Source: Streptomyces cellulosae
Lineage (GTDB): Bacteria > Actinomycetota > Actinomycetes > Streptomycetales > Streptomycetaceae
DNA: 64,000 nucleotides
NCBI RefSeq assembly: GCF_000721105.1
Contig: NZ_JOEV01000002.1
Coordinates: forward strand, 1 to 64,000
Direction: 5' to 3'
The translations under genes were made by a program, and so were the position numbers. The stretch's first letter is position 1, and the number at the start of each line of letters is the position of its first letter. Below are positions 17,981 to 27,224 of the stretch, in pieces. Under the pieces are notes generated by a model that worked only from the letters and a program-made list of their open reading frames with translations, had not been told where the DNA came from and ran no database searches.

Positions 17981-20251
17981 CTACCGCTGGTGGGTGTTCG
18001 CACGCGGGGGCCGGGAGGGCCCGGCGGCGCGGCCGGATCTGGCCGCCCGGTCGCGTTCCGCCAGGACCTGGCGCACCAGCTCCAGGCTGCGGGTGACCGA
18101 GCCGATCTCGTCGTGGTTGACCGGATGCAGCACGGTGCGGCGGTCCCCGCCGGCGAGCCGCTCGACGAGCACGGCGACCGCACGCAGCGGCCGGATCACC
18201 ACGACATACAGCCACCCGAGGCAGGCCGCGCTCACGGCGAGGCCCAGGATGCCGGCGAGCATGGTGCGCTGCTCGGCCTGCACCGCGGGGATCTGGAGCG
18301 CCGCAGCGGGCTCCGCGGTCACCACGTGCCAGCCGAGACGGGCAGTCGGGCCGCTCTGCGCCAGCGGCGCGGCGGCGTCGACCGATGGGCCGGAGGACGT
18401 GTTGTGCACCGCCGAGGTCGCGGTGCCCGCGGTCCCCGGGGCGCCCTGGGTGGCGCGGGCGAGACGGGTCAGGCCGGAGTCGGGCAGCGACTGGAAGGCG
18501 CGGTAGCCCACGCTCGCCGCCAGCACCTTCTCGTCGCCGTCCGTCACCCAGACGCTGCCCAGCTTCGGCCTGGGCAGAATGGAGTTGAGCGCCTTCACGT
18601 CGATCTCGCCGAACAGGACCACCCCGGCCGCCGGGGCCTGGCCCTTGCCGGACCGGACCTGCGCGTAGGCGGCGATCGCCGGTATCCGGCCCGAGGTGTT
18701 GACGGTGGTGATCCCACCGCCGCCGGGCACGTGGACGAGGGTGCGCAGGGGTGTGTCGCCCACCCGTAGCGTGATGCCGCCCGAGCGGTTCAGGAGATAT
18801 AGCGAGCGGTACTGCTTGTGGTCGGCGAGGGACTGCCGCAGGGCCTCGGTCTGGGCGGCCCGGCTCCTGCCCGACAGACTCGCGGCCGCTTCGCTCAGGT
18901 CGGTGTACGACTGGTCGAGGGACTGCCGGATCCGCTGCGTCACGATCTCGGTGCGCGTCTGTTGGTCGGCGAGGACCTGAGCCGGAACCGCGGTCGCGGC
19001 GTCCGCCCGGTTCAGCAGGAAGATCATCGGCACCGCCCAGCAGGCCACCACCACCACGCCGACCACGGCCAGAGCCCGGTAGCCCGGCCCGCGCCGGGCC
19101 GGGAACTGCTGCGGGCCGCTCTCGCCGAGCAGTTGCCCGCGCAGTGAGTCCAGTGCCCGCCCGATCCGGGCCAGTTCACCGAAGCCGTGTACCGGAACCG
19201 GCCGGGACAGCTCCGCCGCCGCGGTCGGCCCACCCCCGGTCACGCCCCGGGCCAGGCGGCCGGCGGACAGATACAGCCGCAGCAGTGGCTGCTGCACCAA
19301 GAAGTACAGCGCCAGCCCGAGCAACAGCGCGACCATGGCCAGCGTCCCGGCTGTCCCGAGTGCGAAGCGCGAGTAGTCGGCGGCGGGGGTCGTGGCGGGC
19401 GCCGCGCGGGAGGTGAGCACCACCAGGCCGAGGTCGTCGGTCGCGCCCGAACCTGTCGCCGAGGCGACCTGGGCCCAGCCGGCCACGGTGCGCCGGCTGC
19501 CGGTGGTGGCGCCCAGCAGGGTTCCCGAGGCGTCGGTCCCACCCCTCGACCCGTTCGCCGCGCGGGCCGCCGCCGCGGACAGACCGCTGTGGGCGGCGGT
19601 CTCGGACACCGCGCCACGCACTGCGGTGGCGAGCGCCTTGCCGCTCGCGTCCAGCACTTCGGCGGTGCGTCCCTCGCCGTACGCCGTGAGGGCGGGGAGC
19701 GCTTCGGAGACCACCAGCAGCAACTGCCGGTCGGTCCGGCTCGGGGCCTGGTACTGGTCCTGGTCGGGATCGTCCTGCTGCGCGGGCAGTGTGACCTTCG
19801 CGAAGTACAGCAGTTGCCGGGTGCCGCCCGACGTCACCAGCCTGGGCGGGATCGCTTCGGGCCCGGACGCCGTCCTGGCGACGTCCACCCCGGTCAGCGG
19901 CACCGTCTTGCCGCCGGCCGCCAGCAGTTTGCCGTTGCGCTGGTCGAGCAGCGCACTGCCGAGGGCTGCCTTCCTGGCAGCGGTCAGCGCTTTGAGCGTG
20001 GTCGTGGGGGTCGATGCGCTCGTCGCCGGGTACGCGTCGACCGTACGGCGTACCGCGCTCGCCTCGGCGTCGATCGCGGAGCGCATCGACAGCGCGGTGT
20101 CCGCGGCGATCTGCTGCTCCCCGTTCAGCACGGCCTGGGGGACACCCGCGGTGTGGATGCCGTCGAGGCCGATCACGGTCAGGGCGGCGACCATCAGCAG
20201 GAGTACGACGAGTGAGGCTATCGGCGGGCGGACCCCGCCGAGTATCGGCAT
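17981..20251 (-). CDS. Two-module HAMP membrane sensor without kinase
   Basis: A protein of about 756 residues with a duplicated layout: transmembrane helix, extracellular domain, transmembrane helix, HAMP-like region, then the same again (second HAMP near PLRAVAVLVERLAGGDRR). No histidine kinase, cyclase or methyl-acceptor domain follows; it ends shortly after the second HAMP. It may pass an extracellular signal to PgsB/PgsC or a separate partner. It is the first gene of the pgs operon. The start is uncertain: ATG at 20251 has no strong ribosome binding site and the open frame extends to a TTG at 20359. Confidence 0.65.
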   Translation of the reverse strand: MPILGGVRPPIASLVVLLLMVAALTVIGLDGIHTAGVPQAVLNGEQQIAADTALSMRSAIDAEASAVRRTVDAYPATSASTPTTTLKALTAARKAALGSALLDQRNGKLLAAGGKTVPLTGVDVARTASGPEAIPPRLVTSGGTRQLLYFAKVTLPAQQDDPDQDQYQAPSRTDRQLLLVVSEALPALTAYGEGRTAEVLDASGKALATAVRGAVSETAAHSGLSAAAARAANGSRGGTDASGTLLGATTGSRRTVAGWAQVASATGSGATDDLGLVVLTSRAAPATTPAADYSRFALGTAGTLAMVALLLGLALYFLVQQPLLRLYLSAGRLARGVTGGGPTAAAELSRPVPVHGFGELARIGRALDSLRGQLLGESGPQQFPARRGPGYRALAVVGVVVVACWAVPMIFLLNRADAATAVPAQVLADQQTRTEIVTQRIRQSLDQSYTDLSEAAASLSGRSRAAQTEALRQSLADHKQYRSLYLLNRSGGITLRVGDTPLRTLVHVPGGGGITTVNTSGRIPAIAAYAQVRSGKGQAPAAGVVLFGEIDVKALNSILPRPKLGSVWVTDGDEKVLAASVGYRAFQSLPDSGLTRLARATQGAPGTAGTATSAVHNTSSGPSVDAAAPLAQSGPTARLGWHVVTAEPAAALQIPAVQAEQRTMLAGILGLAVSAACLGWLYVVVIRPLRAVAVLVERLAGGDRRTVLHPVNHDEIGSVTRSLELVRQVLAERDRAARSGRAAGPSRPPRANTHQR

Positions 20252-20321
20252 ATCGGCGCGGCGGCGGATGCGGTGGCGGCGCGGCGCCCGTGGTGCGGAG
20301 GACAGGAGAGCTGATCCTTCC

Positions 20322-20363
20322 TCAACTGGCGCCGAGCGCCCAAATGTTCGACAAGGCAAACAT
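20322..20363 (-). CDS. Possible 13-residue leader peptide
   Basis: An ATG at 20363 preceded by a strong AGGAGG at seven bases opens a 13-codon frame (MFALSNIWALGAS) that ends in TGA right on a GGAAGG motif in front of the sensor gene. It is in another frame than the sensor. It could be an upstream regulatory reading frame, or show that the true sensor start is frameshifted. Confidence 0.3.
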   Translation of the reverse strand: MFALSNIWALGAS

Positions 20364-20462
20364 TCTAACGCCTCCTCTCACATGGTCATCACACGTTCCC
20401 CCCATGTGCGGAACGAGACAACGGGAGTCTGCCCGTCGGCCACACCTACGGGCCACCACGCG

Positions 20463-20500
20463 CCGAAGGGCCGGACCCGCGAACAGGTCCGGCCCTTCGG
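20463..20500 (-). terminator. Perfect 15-bp hairpin terminator
   Basis: Arms CCGAAGGGCCGGACC and GGTCCGGCCCTTCGG with an eight-base loop, just past the stop of the hydrolase gene (20509). It separates the hydrolase transcript from the pgs operon downstream on the same strand. Confidence 0.8.
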
Positions 20501-20508
20501 ATGTCCGG

Positions 20509-21855
20509 TCAGCGGACGAAAGAGATCTCCGGATACTTGTTGGTGGGCCCGTCGAGCAGGGTGTTGTGCTTGCTACGCAGCTTCTGGTCGAAGAAGGCGG
20601 CGAGGTAGACGCGTTGGATCTGCGCCGCCCGGTTCGGGGCGATCGTGCCGTACTGCTGCTGGATCGTGGCCTGGGAGGTCCCGGTCAGGCCCGCCCACTG
20701 GGGCACCAGATACTCGTAGTCGCTGAACGACAGGTGCGCCGCGCCCTTGAGCTTGATGTCGACCCGGTATCCCTTCAGATGCGACCACATGGTCCGCCAC
20801 GAACTGTCGTTGTTGCGGTTGTGGTTGCCGGAGCTGAAGAGCATGAAGGGCCGGTCCAGGTCCTTGCTCGGAGCCGTCCCGAAGAACTGGCCGTCCAGGT
20901 TGGCACCGGCATCGATCCGCTTGTCGAGCTGCATGGCGTTGGCGACCGCCGCGCCGCCCAGCGACCAGCCGAACATCCCGATACGGGAGGTGTCCACCGA
21001 CTTCGACAGCCCGGAGGGCAGCGTCGCGTGGCCGGCGTCCGGGTTGCCACCGCTGCTGATCTTGCCGAGTGCGTTGATGACGAACTTGATGTCGGCCGCG
21101 CGCACCTTGAGGGTGTCCGAGGAGTGGGTGCCCGATGGCATCCTGTTGACCTCGAGCCGGTTGCCGGGGAACTGCACTTCGCTGGCGTCGTGGGTGTGGT
21201 CGACGGTGACGACGAGATAGCCGCGGCTGGCGAGATCCTGGGCGAGCGCGGTGCCCACCGCGCGGTCCGAGTGCAGCCCGCTCGAGTACAGCAGGACGGG
21301 CAGCTTGCCGAGTGAGGTCTTCACCGGGGCGAGGACATGCCCCGCGGTCTTCGGCAGGGTCACCTGCTGCGGCGACATCCCGTGCCCGGTGATGAAGTGG
21401 GCGCCGGAGACCGAGGGTAGCCAGGGCGCCTGATAGTGCCCGGACGTGGCGGTGGCCGGATACCAGAGCGACACCATCAACTCGCGCTTGGTGCCGGGCA
21501 CGTAAGGATCCGTACGGGACTTGTCGACGAGGTGCAGGCCGACCATGCCCACGCTGTGCTGCCCGGTCGGCGCGGGGATGGTGAGCTGCAGGCCGGACCC
21601 GGCCGTGCGGGCGGACGTGAGCGCCTGAGGCTGTACGGCCTTCTGACGCAGCGGCAGCTCGTCGTTCGCGGGCGCCCAGGGCGTGTTCGGGTCGGGCTGG
21701 CCGACCGCGGCCTTGGTGGCCGCAGGCCCGTCGGGCGACTTCCCGGCGGCCATCGCCGGGGTCATCCCCACACCCAGCGCGAGAGCCAGCACACCCGCCG
21801 AGCCGACCGCTCTGGCGATCCCTCTTCGACGGTGGTGCGGGCGGCGGTACTTCAT
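20509..21855 (-). CDS. Secreted alpha/beta hydrolase (PAF-acetylhydrolase-like)
   Basis: A 448-residue exported hydrolase. After ATG at 21855 comes a basic N-region, a hydrophobic core and AMA as signal-peptidase site. The catalytic domain has the nucleophile elbow GWSLGG (about residue 298), the TVDHTHDAS segment near the oxyanion region and KGAAHLSFSDY for the catalytic His. The Lys-rich, PAF-acetylhydrolase-like group includes lipases and polyester hydrolases; the substrate here is unknown. A weak GGGGG lies before the start. Confidence 0.8.
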   Translation of the reverse strand: MKYRRPHHRRRGIARAVGSAGVLALALGVGMTPAMAAGKSPDGPAATKAAVGQPDPNTPWAPANDELPLRQKAVQPQALTSARTAGSGLQLTIPAPTGQHSVGMVGLHLVDKSRTDPYVPGTKRELMVSLWYPATATSGHYQAPWLPSVSGAHFITGHGMSPQQVTLPKTAGHVLAPVKTSLGKLPVLLYSSGLHSDRAVGTALAQDLASRGYLVVTVDHTHDASEVQFPGNRLEVNRMPSGTHSSDTLKVRAADIKFVINALGKISSGGNPDAGHATLPSGLSKSVDTSRIGMFGWSLGGAAVANAMQLDKRIDAGANLDGQFFGTAPSKDLDRPFMLFSSGNHNRNNDSSWRTMWSHLKGYRVDIKLKGAAHLSFSDYEYLVPQWAGLTGTSQATIQQQYGTIAPNRAAQIQRVYLAAFFDQKLRSKHNTLLDGPTNKYPEISFVR

Positions 21856-22047
21856 GAAACCCCCAATGTTGGTCAGCGATCGTAGAACGCGCGATCGACT
21901 GCCGCATACCGTACCGCCGCAGCGACGGGCGGACTCGCGCTCCCCGGATCTCGCCAAGGTGACCTCACGTATCGGATGTTGAGCGCTGCCACGGCCCTAT
22001 GACGCGTCGGCCGCTCCGGACCTGCTCGTGGCGATCGCCTCGGCCGG

Positions 22048-22232
22048 TCAGGTGGGTCCGCCCGGGCTCCTGGAGAAGGCCGTGTCGCCGGCCATCGCCA
22101 CGAGCGCGTCCTTGACGAGCAGCACTCGCGGCGGGTAGTTCTGCGCTTTGTCTCCAGGGGCGTCCAGCGCGGAGGTGCGCCAGACCTCTGCTCCGGTGCG
22201 GCTGTCCAGTGCCAGCAGACGGCCGAAGCGGT
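22048..22232 (-). pseudogene. PQQ-like beta-propeller C-terminal fragment
   Basis: The frame reads RFGRLLALDSRTGAEVWRTS and then PPRVLLVKDALVAMAGD before a stop. This is the last blade of a PQQ-binding-like repeat protein. It has no start and is fused to another gene fragment at about 22,230. Confidence 0.6.
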
Positions 22233-22733
22233 TGGCAGGACGGCGACGGTTGCGCCGAGGTCCTCGGCCGCTTCTTCGACTTCGCGGGTGAGGAACTCGA
22301 TCTGCCGGCTCAGCGCTGTGAGGCGGGCGGCGATCTGGCGGCCCTGCACGGTCTCGAGGGCGCTGGCGAACTGGCTGCTCGTCTCCAGGGGATCCTGCAG
22401 GCGGGCCATCGGGCTGGCGTCGTAGCGGCGCTGGACGGCTCCGAGGAGAGCGTTCGATGCGTCACCGGCACTGTGGCCTTCGACGACGTCGCGGATGAGG
22501 TCCTGCAGGGACACCTCCGGCGCCGGCGCCGGGCGGTTGAACCGAGAGACGTCCGCGCGCAGCACGCCGGGCGGGACCGGAGTGGGCAGTGCCTTCCCCG
22601 CCTCGTACTCTTGGGCGTAGTGCCCGATCACCTGCCAGCCCGGTACCCCCGGACCGCCGCGCAGCGCGACCACCGTCGAGTCGTCGTCCGCGACCAGGTA
22701 AGCGAGGGTGATCGGCTGTCGGCGGCGTACCAC
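22230..22733 (-). pseudogene. Truncated element-borne hypothetical gene
   Basis: From GTG at 22733 (GGAG upstream) a coherent protein runs about 168 residues (ITLAYLVADDDSTVVALRGG at the start, helical AEDLGATVAVLP at the end) and then meets the PQQ fragment in another frame. The late part looks like a coiled helix pair. I recognise the layout from genes near integrases of streptomycete elements, but not its function. Confidence 0.5.
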
Positions 22734-22771
22734 GACTCAGTCAGCTCCAGCTCGCCGCGCCGCCGGATGAT

Positions 22772-23712
22772 CTAGAAGAAACCACGATCTACAACTATCG
22801 GATTACCTTGGATCGGGTTCGTGGGAAGTTGGGCCACATTCGCCTTCAGGAGCTCACGGAGGAAGACGTAGAAGAGTGGATGCATTGGTCGTCGAGGTAT
22901 GGACGCGCACGCGGCGGAAAAGCTGGCACTCCGCTCGGGGTGACCAGTGTGGAAATGAGCCTCGCGCGATTTAAGGATGCCTTGAATCGGGCAGTGACGC
23001 GACGGCTGCCGACCATGAATGTGGCCCAGCACGTCACAATTCCGCGTAGGGCGCGTAAGGAGGACCGGAAGAAGAAACGGGAGGTGAAGCCGTGGAACGT
23101 CCAAGAGGTCCAGATGTTCATTCACGGCGTCAGGGCGGAACGGCTCTATGCTCCCCTTCTGCTGTCCCTCATGGGTCCGTGTCCCGCTGAAGTCTGCGGA
23201 CTTCGATGGGAGGACGTCGACTTGGACAATGCCACGATCACCATAGCCAACACCCGGACGATGATGGGGAATCGATACGTCGTGGAAAAGGACACCAAGT
23301 CCATGGCCCGAGAACGTGTCTTCCTTTGCCGGGTCCAGTGCTAATGGCCCTCAGGACGTTCAAAGCTCTCCAGGCCAAGGAGAAGTTCGTCCTCCGGGAG
23401 GCTTACTCGGACTCCGGGTACGTCGTGGTGCACGAGACCGGGGAGGCTTTCACGATCAAGCAGCTCCGCAGGCGCGCGTACCGGCTCATGGAGGTCCTTG
23501 GCCTGCGCAGAGTACGTCTCCACGACGCTCGTGCCTCCTGCCTCACTTTCCTTGCCGACAACGGCGTGCCGGGTCACATCCTCGCCCGCTGGGCCGGGCA
23601 CACGAACGTGAAGACCACGAAGAAGTGGTACGTGAGGCCAGACGTGGAAGACCTCCGCGAAGCCGCCACCACATGGGATGGCCTACACGGTGAGGCGGAG
23701 GGACGCGCGTGA
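22772..23712 (+). pseudogene. Inactivated tyrosine integrase
   Basis: Two adjoining frames make one tyrosine recombinase: YNYRITLDRVRGKLGHIRL to about 23325, then LMALRTFKALQAKEKFVL to 23712, with a frameshift between. The N-terminus (about 60 residues) is missing. The first catalytic Arg is lost: the usual GLRPAEVCGLRW reads GPCPAEVCGLRW. The later motifs LHDARASCLTFLADNG, ARWAGHTNVKTTKKWY are intact. The element it served can no longer move by itself. Confidence 0.85.
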
Positions 23713-24046
23713 GTTCGGCGGCGCATTCCAAGGGGTGGTTATCAGGTGCTGATCGGAGGGGCTCGACGCTACGTCGTCCCGACCTTCGGGACGGCACCAC
23801 ATGCCTTGCTGCAAACTCGGAACAGCTGGCAGCTGTGCTGATGAAGGAAGCAGCGCGTCGACGTGAGGACCGGGCCAGAGCGCGGCCAGCAGGCCACGCT
23901 GCGTCAGGGCGCGCGTACACGCTGAGAGGCTCAGACTCGATCGACGCGGCCGTCGGCAGTGCCCGACGAGTCGAGCCACGGATGCATCGAGCCGTCGGCT
24001 TCCCCCGGCTGTGTGAGATTTTGTGAGACGTGAGAGGGTCTGGGAC
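23713..24046. other. Region upstream of pcaL fragment B
   Basis: No gene is seen. It probably carries the former upstream region of pcaL from another strain. A Val-start ribosome binding region (GTGAGAGGGTCTGGGAC) precedes the fragment. Confidence 0.35.
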
Positions 24047-24151
24047 GTGAGTGAGACACCGTCGAACACCCTGCAATACCGCTTTGACGGGCCAGAAGAG
24101 GCTCCCGTCCTGATCCTGGGTCCCTCACTGGGTACCACATGGCACAGGTAG
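24047..24151 (+). pseudogene. pcaL: pcaL 5' fragment B
   Basis: From GTG at 24047 the frame reads LQYRFDGPEEAPVLILGPSL then GTTWHR and stops. It is the same pcaL N-terminus as at 12150 but clearly diverged in nucleotide sequence and lacking a six-residue repeat (GPDDGPDD in copy A), so it is not a recent duplication. It again breaks at the attachment-like sequence. Confidence 0.75.
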
Positions 24152-24192
24152 GCGGAACCGTCTTGTGGCGTCCATGTGGTCCGAAACGATGC
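24133..24192 (+). other. Attachment-like site B
   Basis: In register with sites A and C: TACCACATGGCACAGG, ACCGTCTT ten bases after the CACA, GGCGTCCATGTGGTCCGA, ACGATG. pcaL sequence continues into it from the left. It marks the boundary of islands 1 and 2. Confidence 0.6.
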
Positions 24193-24269
24193 CGTTTGCG
24201 TAGACGGGGTCCTCGTGGTTCGGGTGCGTCGATCGTGTTCGTGACTCACGTGTGACAGAACAGGCGATG

Positions 24270-24306
24270 CAGAACCCCCGCTGGCGCGCGTCAGCCGGGG
24301 GTTCTG
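24270..24306. terminator. Hairpin terminator in the arm of site B
   Basis: Arms CAGAACCCCCG and CGGGGGTTCTG, with an inner CTG/CAG pair. It lies between the attachment-like site and the first pseudogene of island 2. Confidence 0.6.
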
Positions 24307-24474
24307 TCGTGCGGAGTCGGGGTCGCCGGGCGGCCTTGGGATCTGCCAGGGAGCGGATGAGATCGGGATACACCCAGGAAGTCGAGGGTCGGGCCGAGCA
24401 TTGCGGATGCGCACGCTGGGCGGGGGACTCGCCGTACCAGACGGCGGACTCCTCGCCCCGTCAGTAGCTTCTCG

Positions 24475-25309
24475 TCACTGCGACCCGGCGGCCACCAGCG
24501 TCGAGGTGATGGGTTCGAGCTCGGTGACCAGCTCGTCGAGTTCGGCAGGAGAAAGGGCGTCGTACGGCGGTGCTGCGAGCTCGTCGGTCAGGGCTTCGAT
24601 GCGTTGCTTGGTCTCACGGCCGGCGTCGGTGAACCGGCCGTCGGTGTCGACGAGCCCGCGCTCCCGCAGGCCATCCATGACCGCGGCCAGCCGTTCCTTC
24701 GGCAGGTGATGGATGCGCCCGAAGGACTCCGGGCGGGTGGATGCTCTGCGCCAGCGCAGAGAGTACGTGGGCCTCCGTACCGCCGATGCGCGCGCCGACG
24801 AGAGCTGCGACGTGACCGTCACCACGGTGCTCGCGCAGCATGGTCGCGGAAGCCACAGCCGGGCGACCGGGTCGCTCGGCACCGGAAGGGTGCGCATCCC
24901 GGCGTACATCACCCGTCCTTCTGTAGGCGCGTTCGTCGCGGCTTTGGTGGTCAGGTCCGCGGCGCGCACCAGGCTGGGGGAGTCGGCCAGCTCGTCGCCG
25001 AGGATCCGCCGTACGGAGGCGGCGCTGCCCCGCTCCCACGCGGCGACGGATGCCTCGGGCGCGGGCGGGATCGTCTCCCATGCGCTCGGGATGTGCCGCG
25101 CGGCCTCCCCGTCGGCGAAGCTGTAGAAGGCCGCGTGCACGACCTGCGTCGGCACCCCGCCCCAGCGGCGCGGCGCGACTGGCGAAGTAGCCGTCCCGGT
25201 AGGTGCGGTGGCCGAGTGCAGCCAGCTCCTGGTTGCACTCGTCGGCGAAGTAGGTGACGAGGCAGATCGGCTCGAGGAGCTCGAACATGCGACGGGCGGT
25301 GCGGGCCAT
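24475..25309 (-). pseudogene. SCO6745-like helix-turn-helix protein, frameshifted
   Basis: Pieces of one protein are spread over frames: ARRMFELLEPICLVTYFADE from ATG 25309, VVHAAFYSFADGEAARHIPS, ATMLREHRGDGHVAALVGAR, and FGRIHHLPKERLAAVMDGL to the stop. At least three frameshifts separate them. The family is an uncharacterised actinobacterial one with a winged-helix C-terminus. Confidence 0.75.
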
Positions 25310-25677
25310 GGCCTACATCGTGGCAGCGGGCACGACCTGTGGAGCATTACGGGCCGCCAGCTCAGCTCCGGAGCGCGGCAGTCGAACGTCCCTCTCTCCG
25401 GCAGCGCGACTAGAGGTTGATCGAACGGTGGGGCGGCGTAGCGATACGCCTGGTCGCGGCGCTTGCTTTCGGGGACGGTTCTGAAATTCCATGTGGGTTG
25501 CGTTCAAGGAACCCGCTGCACGGTTGTTTTCAGCCATGCTGTTGTGAACGTCTGCGGACTGAGCCGGACGTCCCCGGACTCGCGCGGACACAGTGAGAAC
25601 TACTGAGACTGCATGAGACTGGCCGGGTTCAATCCGTGCCGAGCTACGCATTCTGCGGAGTGGGCCACACTGCATTC
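25310..25677. other. Intergenic stretch
   Basis: No gene, repeat or terminator is convincing here. It is somewhat less GC-rich than its surroundings near 25,480-25,640. Confidence 0.35.
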
Positions 25678-26175
25678 ATGGCGAGCTTTCAGCAACGGAA
25701 AGCGATAGGCGATGCTCATGAGCGATATGTCGCCGAGCAGCTCACGGTGCGCGGGTGGGAAGTCGATCCCTGGGGGCAGGGCCTGCTGAGCGGGAGACTC
25801 CAGGGCGCGCTTCGGAGGACGGACAGCTTTATTCGATGGTTCCCCGATCTCATTGCAGCGAAAGGCGAGGACTTGGTGCTGATCGATTGCAAGGGTGGGA
25901 TGACCAGTAGGAAGACGGATCGTCACGCAGTTGAACGGGCAGCCGTGCGTGCGCACTTGCAGCTCGTCGCGTGGACAGGGCTTCCGGTCTATTACGTGTT
26001 CGATGGACTTGGTGTGTGGGCGCCTCACGATGTGCTCATTGCGGGGCGGAAGGGGCCGCACAGCACGGCGGGATCGGGCGCCCCGTACTTCCTTATCTCC
26101 GCGAGCGGCGCTCGCTGTTTCGATGACCTGTTTGGCGCGAGTGAGGCACCTTTTGTCTCGGGAACGGCTGCCTGA
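25678..26175 (+). CDS. PD-(D/E)XK nuclease-like protein
   Basis: A 165-residue protein. It begins FQQRKAIGDAHERYVAEQL, an N-terminal helix with a conserved Glu as in Holliday-junction resolvase and restriction-endonuclease folds, and has FPDLIAA then LVLIDCKGG, the PD...(D/E)xK catalytic pattern. It may be an orphan nuclease or repair/restriction factor of the element. The ATG at 25678 is preferred over an earlier in-frame start. Base composition is lower in GC than its neighbours. Confidence 0.65.
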   Translation: MASFQQRKAIGDAHERYVAEQLTVRGWEVDPWGQGLLSGRLQGALRRTDSFIRWFPDLIAAKGEDLVLIDCKGGMTSRKTDRHAVERAAVRAHLQLVAWTGLPVYYVFDGLGVWAPHDVLIAGRKGPHSTAGSGAPYFLISASGARCFDDLFGASEAPFVSGTAA

Positions 26176-26290
26176 GTGGGTGTTTCCGGGACTTCGCGGT
26201 CGGTCGGGGCGCGTTCTGCTGGAAGGTGGGCGCGCCCGGTACCTGTACCCAAGTGATCTGACGGATAGGGCATTGGAGTTGATCCGGCCG

Positions 26291-26418
26291 GTGCTCGAGT
26301 ATGCCGATTCCCCACGGGCTGGAGACGAGCAACTCCGTGCGCCGGTCGCCGTCGTAGTCGGCGGCGGGGTCGAAGGAGTTGTCGGCAGTGTTGATGATAC
26401 TCGCATAACGCCCATTTA
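26291..26418 (-). pseudogene. FG-GAP repeat fragment
   Basis: The minus-strand frame reads INTADNSFDPAADYDGDRRT then ELLVSSPWGIGILE, one FG-GAP/VCBS repeat with its DYDGD calcium-loop motif. No start, signal or further repeats remain. Confidence 0.6.
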
Positions 26419-27171
26419 GGGCTGATGCGCCGTGTTGGTGAGTTCCACTGCCTGAGCCTTGCGCGCGGCGGCGAAGACAGCCCTGCGGGCACCGAACGGG
26501 TCGCTGACCGAGCCCAGCCATGGGTGGGTGGCCAGGGCGGCGGCCAGCCGTTTGCACTCTTCCTGGGCTGCGAGCCACTCCTCTCGTTCTGCGTGCGTGA
26601 TGTCAGCTCGGCCTGTAGCGATGTCCGCTCCCGCCGGGAGGGTGTCGGCGAGTGCCGCAAGGTGCTGAAGGGCGGAGTCCAACGTCAGCCTCGCCTCCAC
26701 CACATCGCCGGGAATCTCCCAGCCGTCCACGTTCCACCGAGATCTGTACCCCGGCGGTGGTTCCTTCGACAGCCAGTCGGAGGCGTCGATGGGGGCGCCG
26801 TCGTCGCGGGGGCGCGCGAGCTCTGCGCGAATCCCGGTGTCCTCGCCGTAGTGGCAGTGTGGGTCGGGCGGGAGAGGCTCGGTGGGGAGAATCGTGGGAG
26901 GCGAACTGGCAATCGACGTCGGCAGATAAGGATCCGGTTCGGGACCGCCCTGGAGGAACTCGGCCTTGTCCGACGGCTTCACCCACATGTGCCAACCACG
27001 CCGCCGCCCGGTGCGCGCTCGCATGAACAGCGTCACCAGTTCACCCGTGGCCGTCATGCGCACCATGTCGTCGTAATGCGCCTGCGTCGATTCCCATGTG
27101 GCGTGCCAACCGCCACAGCGCGTACCCGTCTTGGGGCATTCGTGTTGGGTAGTCCAATCGCAGCGGACCAT
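26416..27171 (-). CDS. Hypothetical element protein
   Basis: About 251 residues from ATG at 27171 (AAGG nine bases upstream). The N-terminus has a possible metal cluster (CDWTTQHECPKTGTRCGGWH). The C-terminal third is helical and Ala/Arg-rich. No catalytic motif is seen and I do not recognise the family. It is flanked by fragments, so it may be a remnant of a conjugative-element backbone. Confidence 0.45.
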   Translation of the reverse strand: MVRCDWTTQHECPKTGTRCGGWHATWESTQAHYDDMVRMTATGELVTLFMRARTGRRRGWHMWVKPSDKAEFLQGGPEPDPYLPTSIASSPPTILPTEPLPPDPHCHYGEDTGIRAELARPRDDGAPIDASDWLSKEPPPGYRSRWNVDGWEIPGDVVEARLTLDSALQHLAALADTLPAGADIATGRADITHAEREEWLAAQEECKRLAAALATHPWLGSVSDPFGARRAVFAAARKAQAVELTNTAHQP

Positions 27172-27224
27172 CCGCAATGCCTTCACGCCGCCTCGTACTC
27201 GCAAGGCGTCCCGGCTGCCCACGT

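Noticed and set aside
12491..18769. Very long plus-strand frames opposite the pgs operon
   Set aside because: They are antisense shadows; the minus-strand proteins have clear motifs and ribosome binding sites.
24475..25309. Programmed frameshifting as an explanation for the split SCO6745-like gene
   Set aside because: At least three shifts in different directions and no slippery sequence make decay or sequencing error more likely.
26176..26290. A frame with LTDRALELIRPVL, similar to the start of some transposases
   Set aside because: The similarity is a few residues long and nothing of the following transposase is present.
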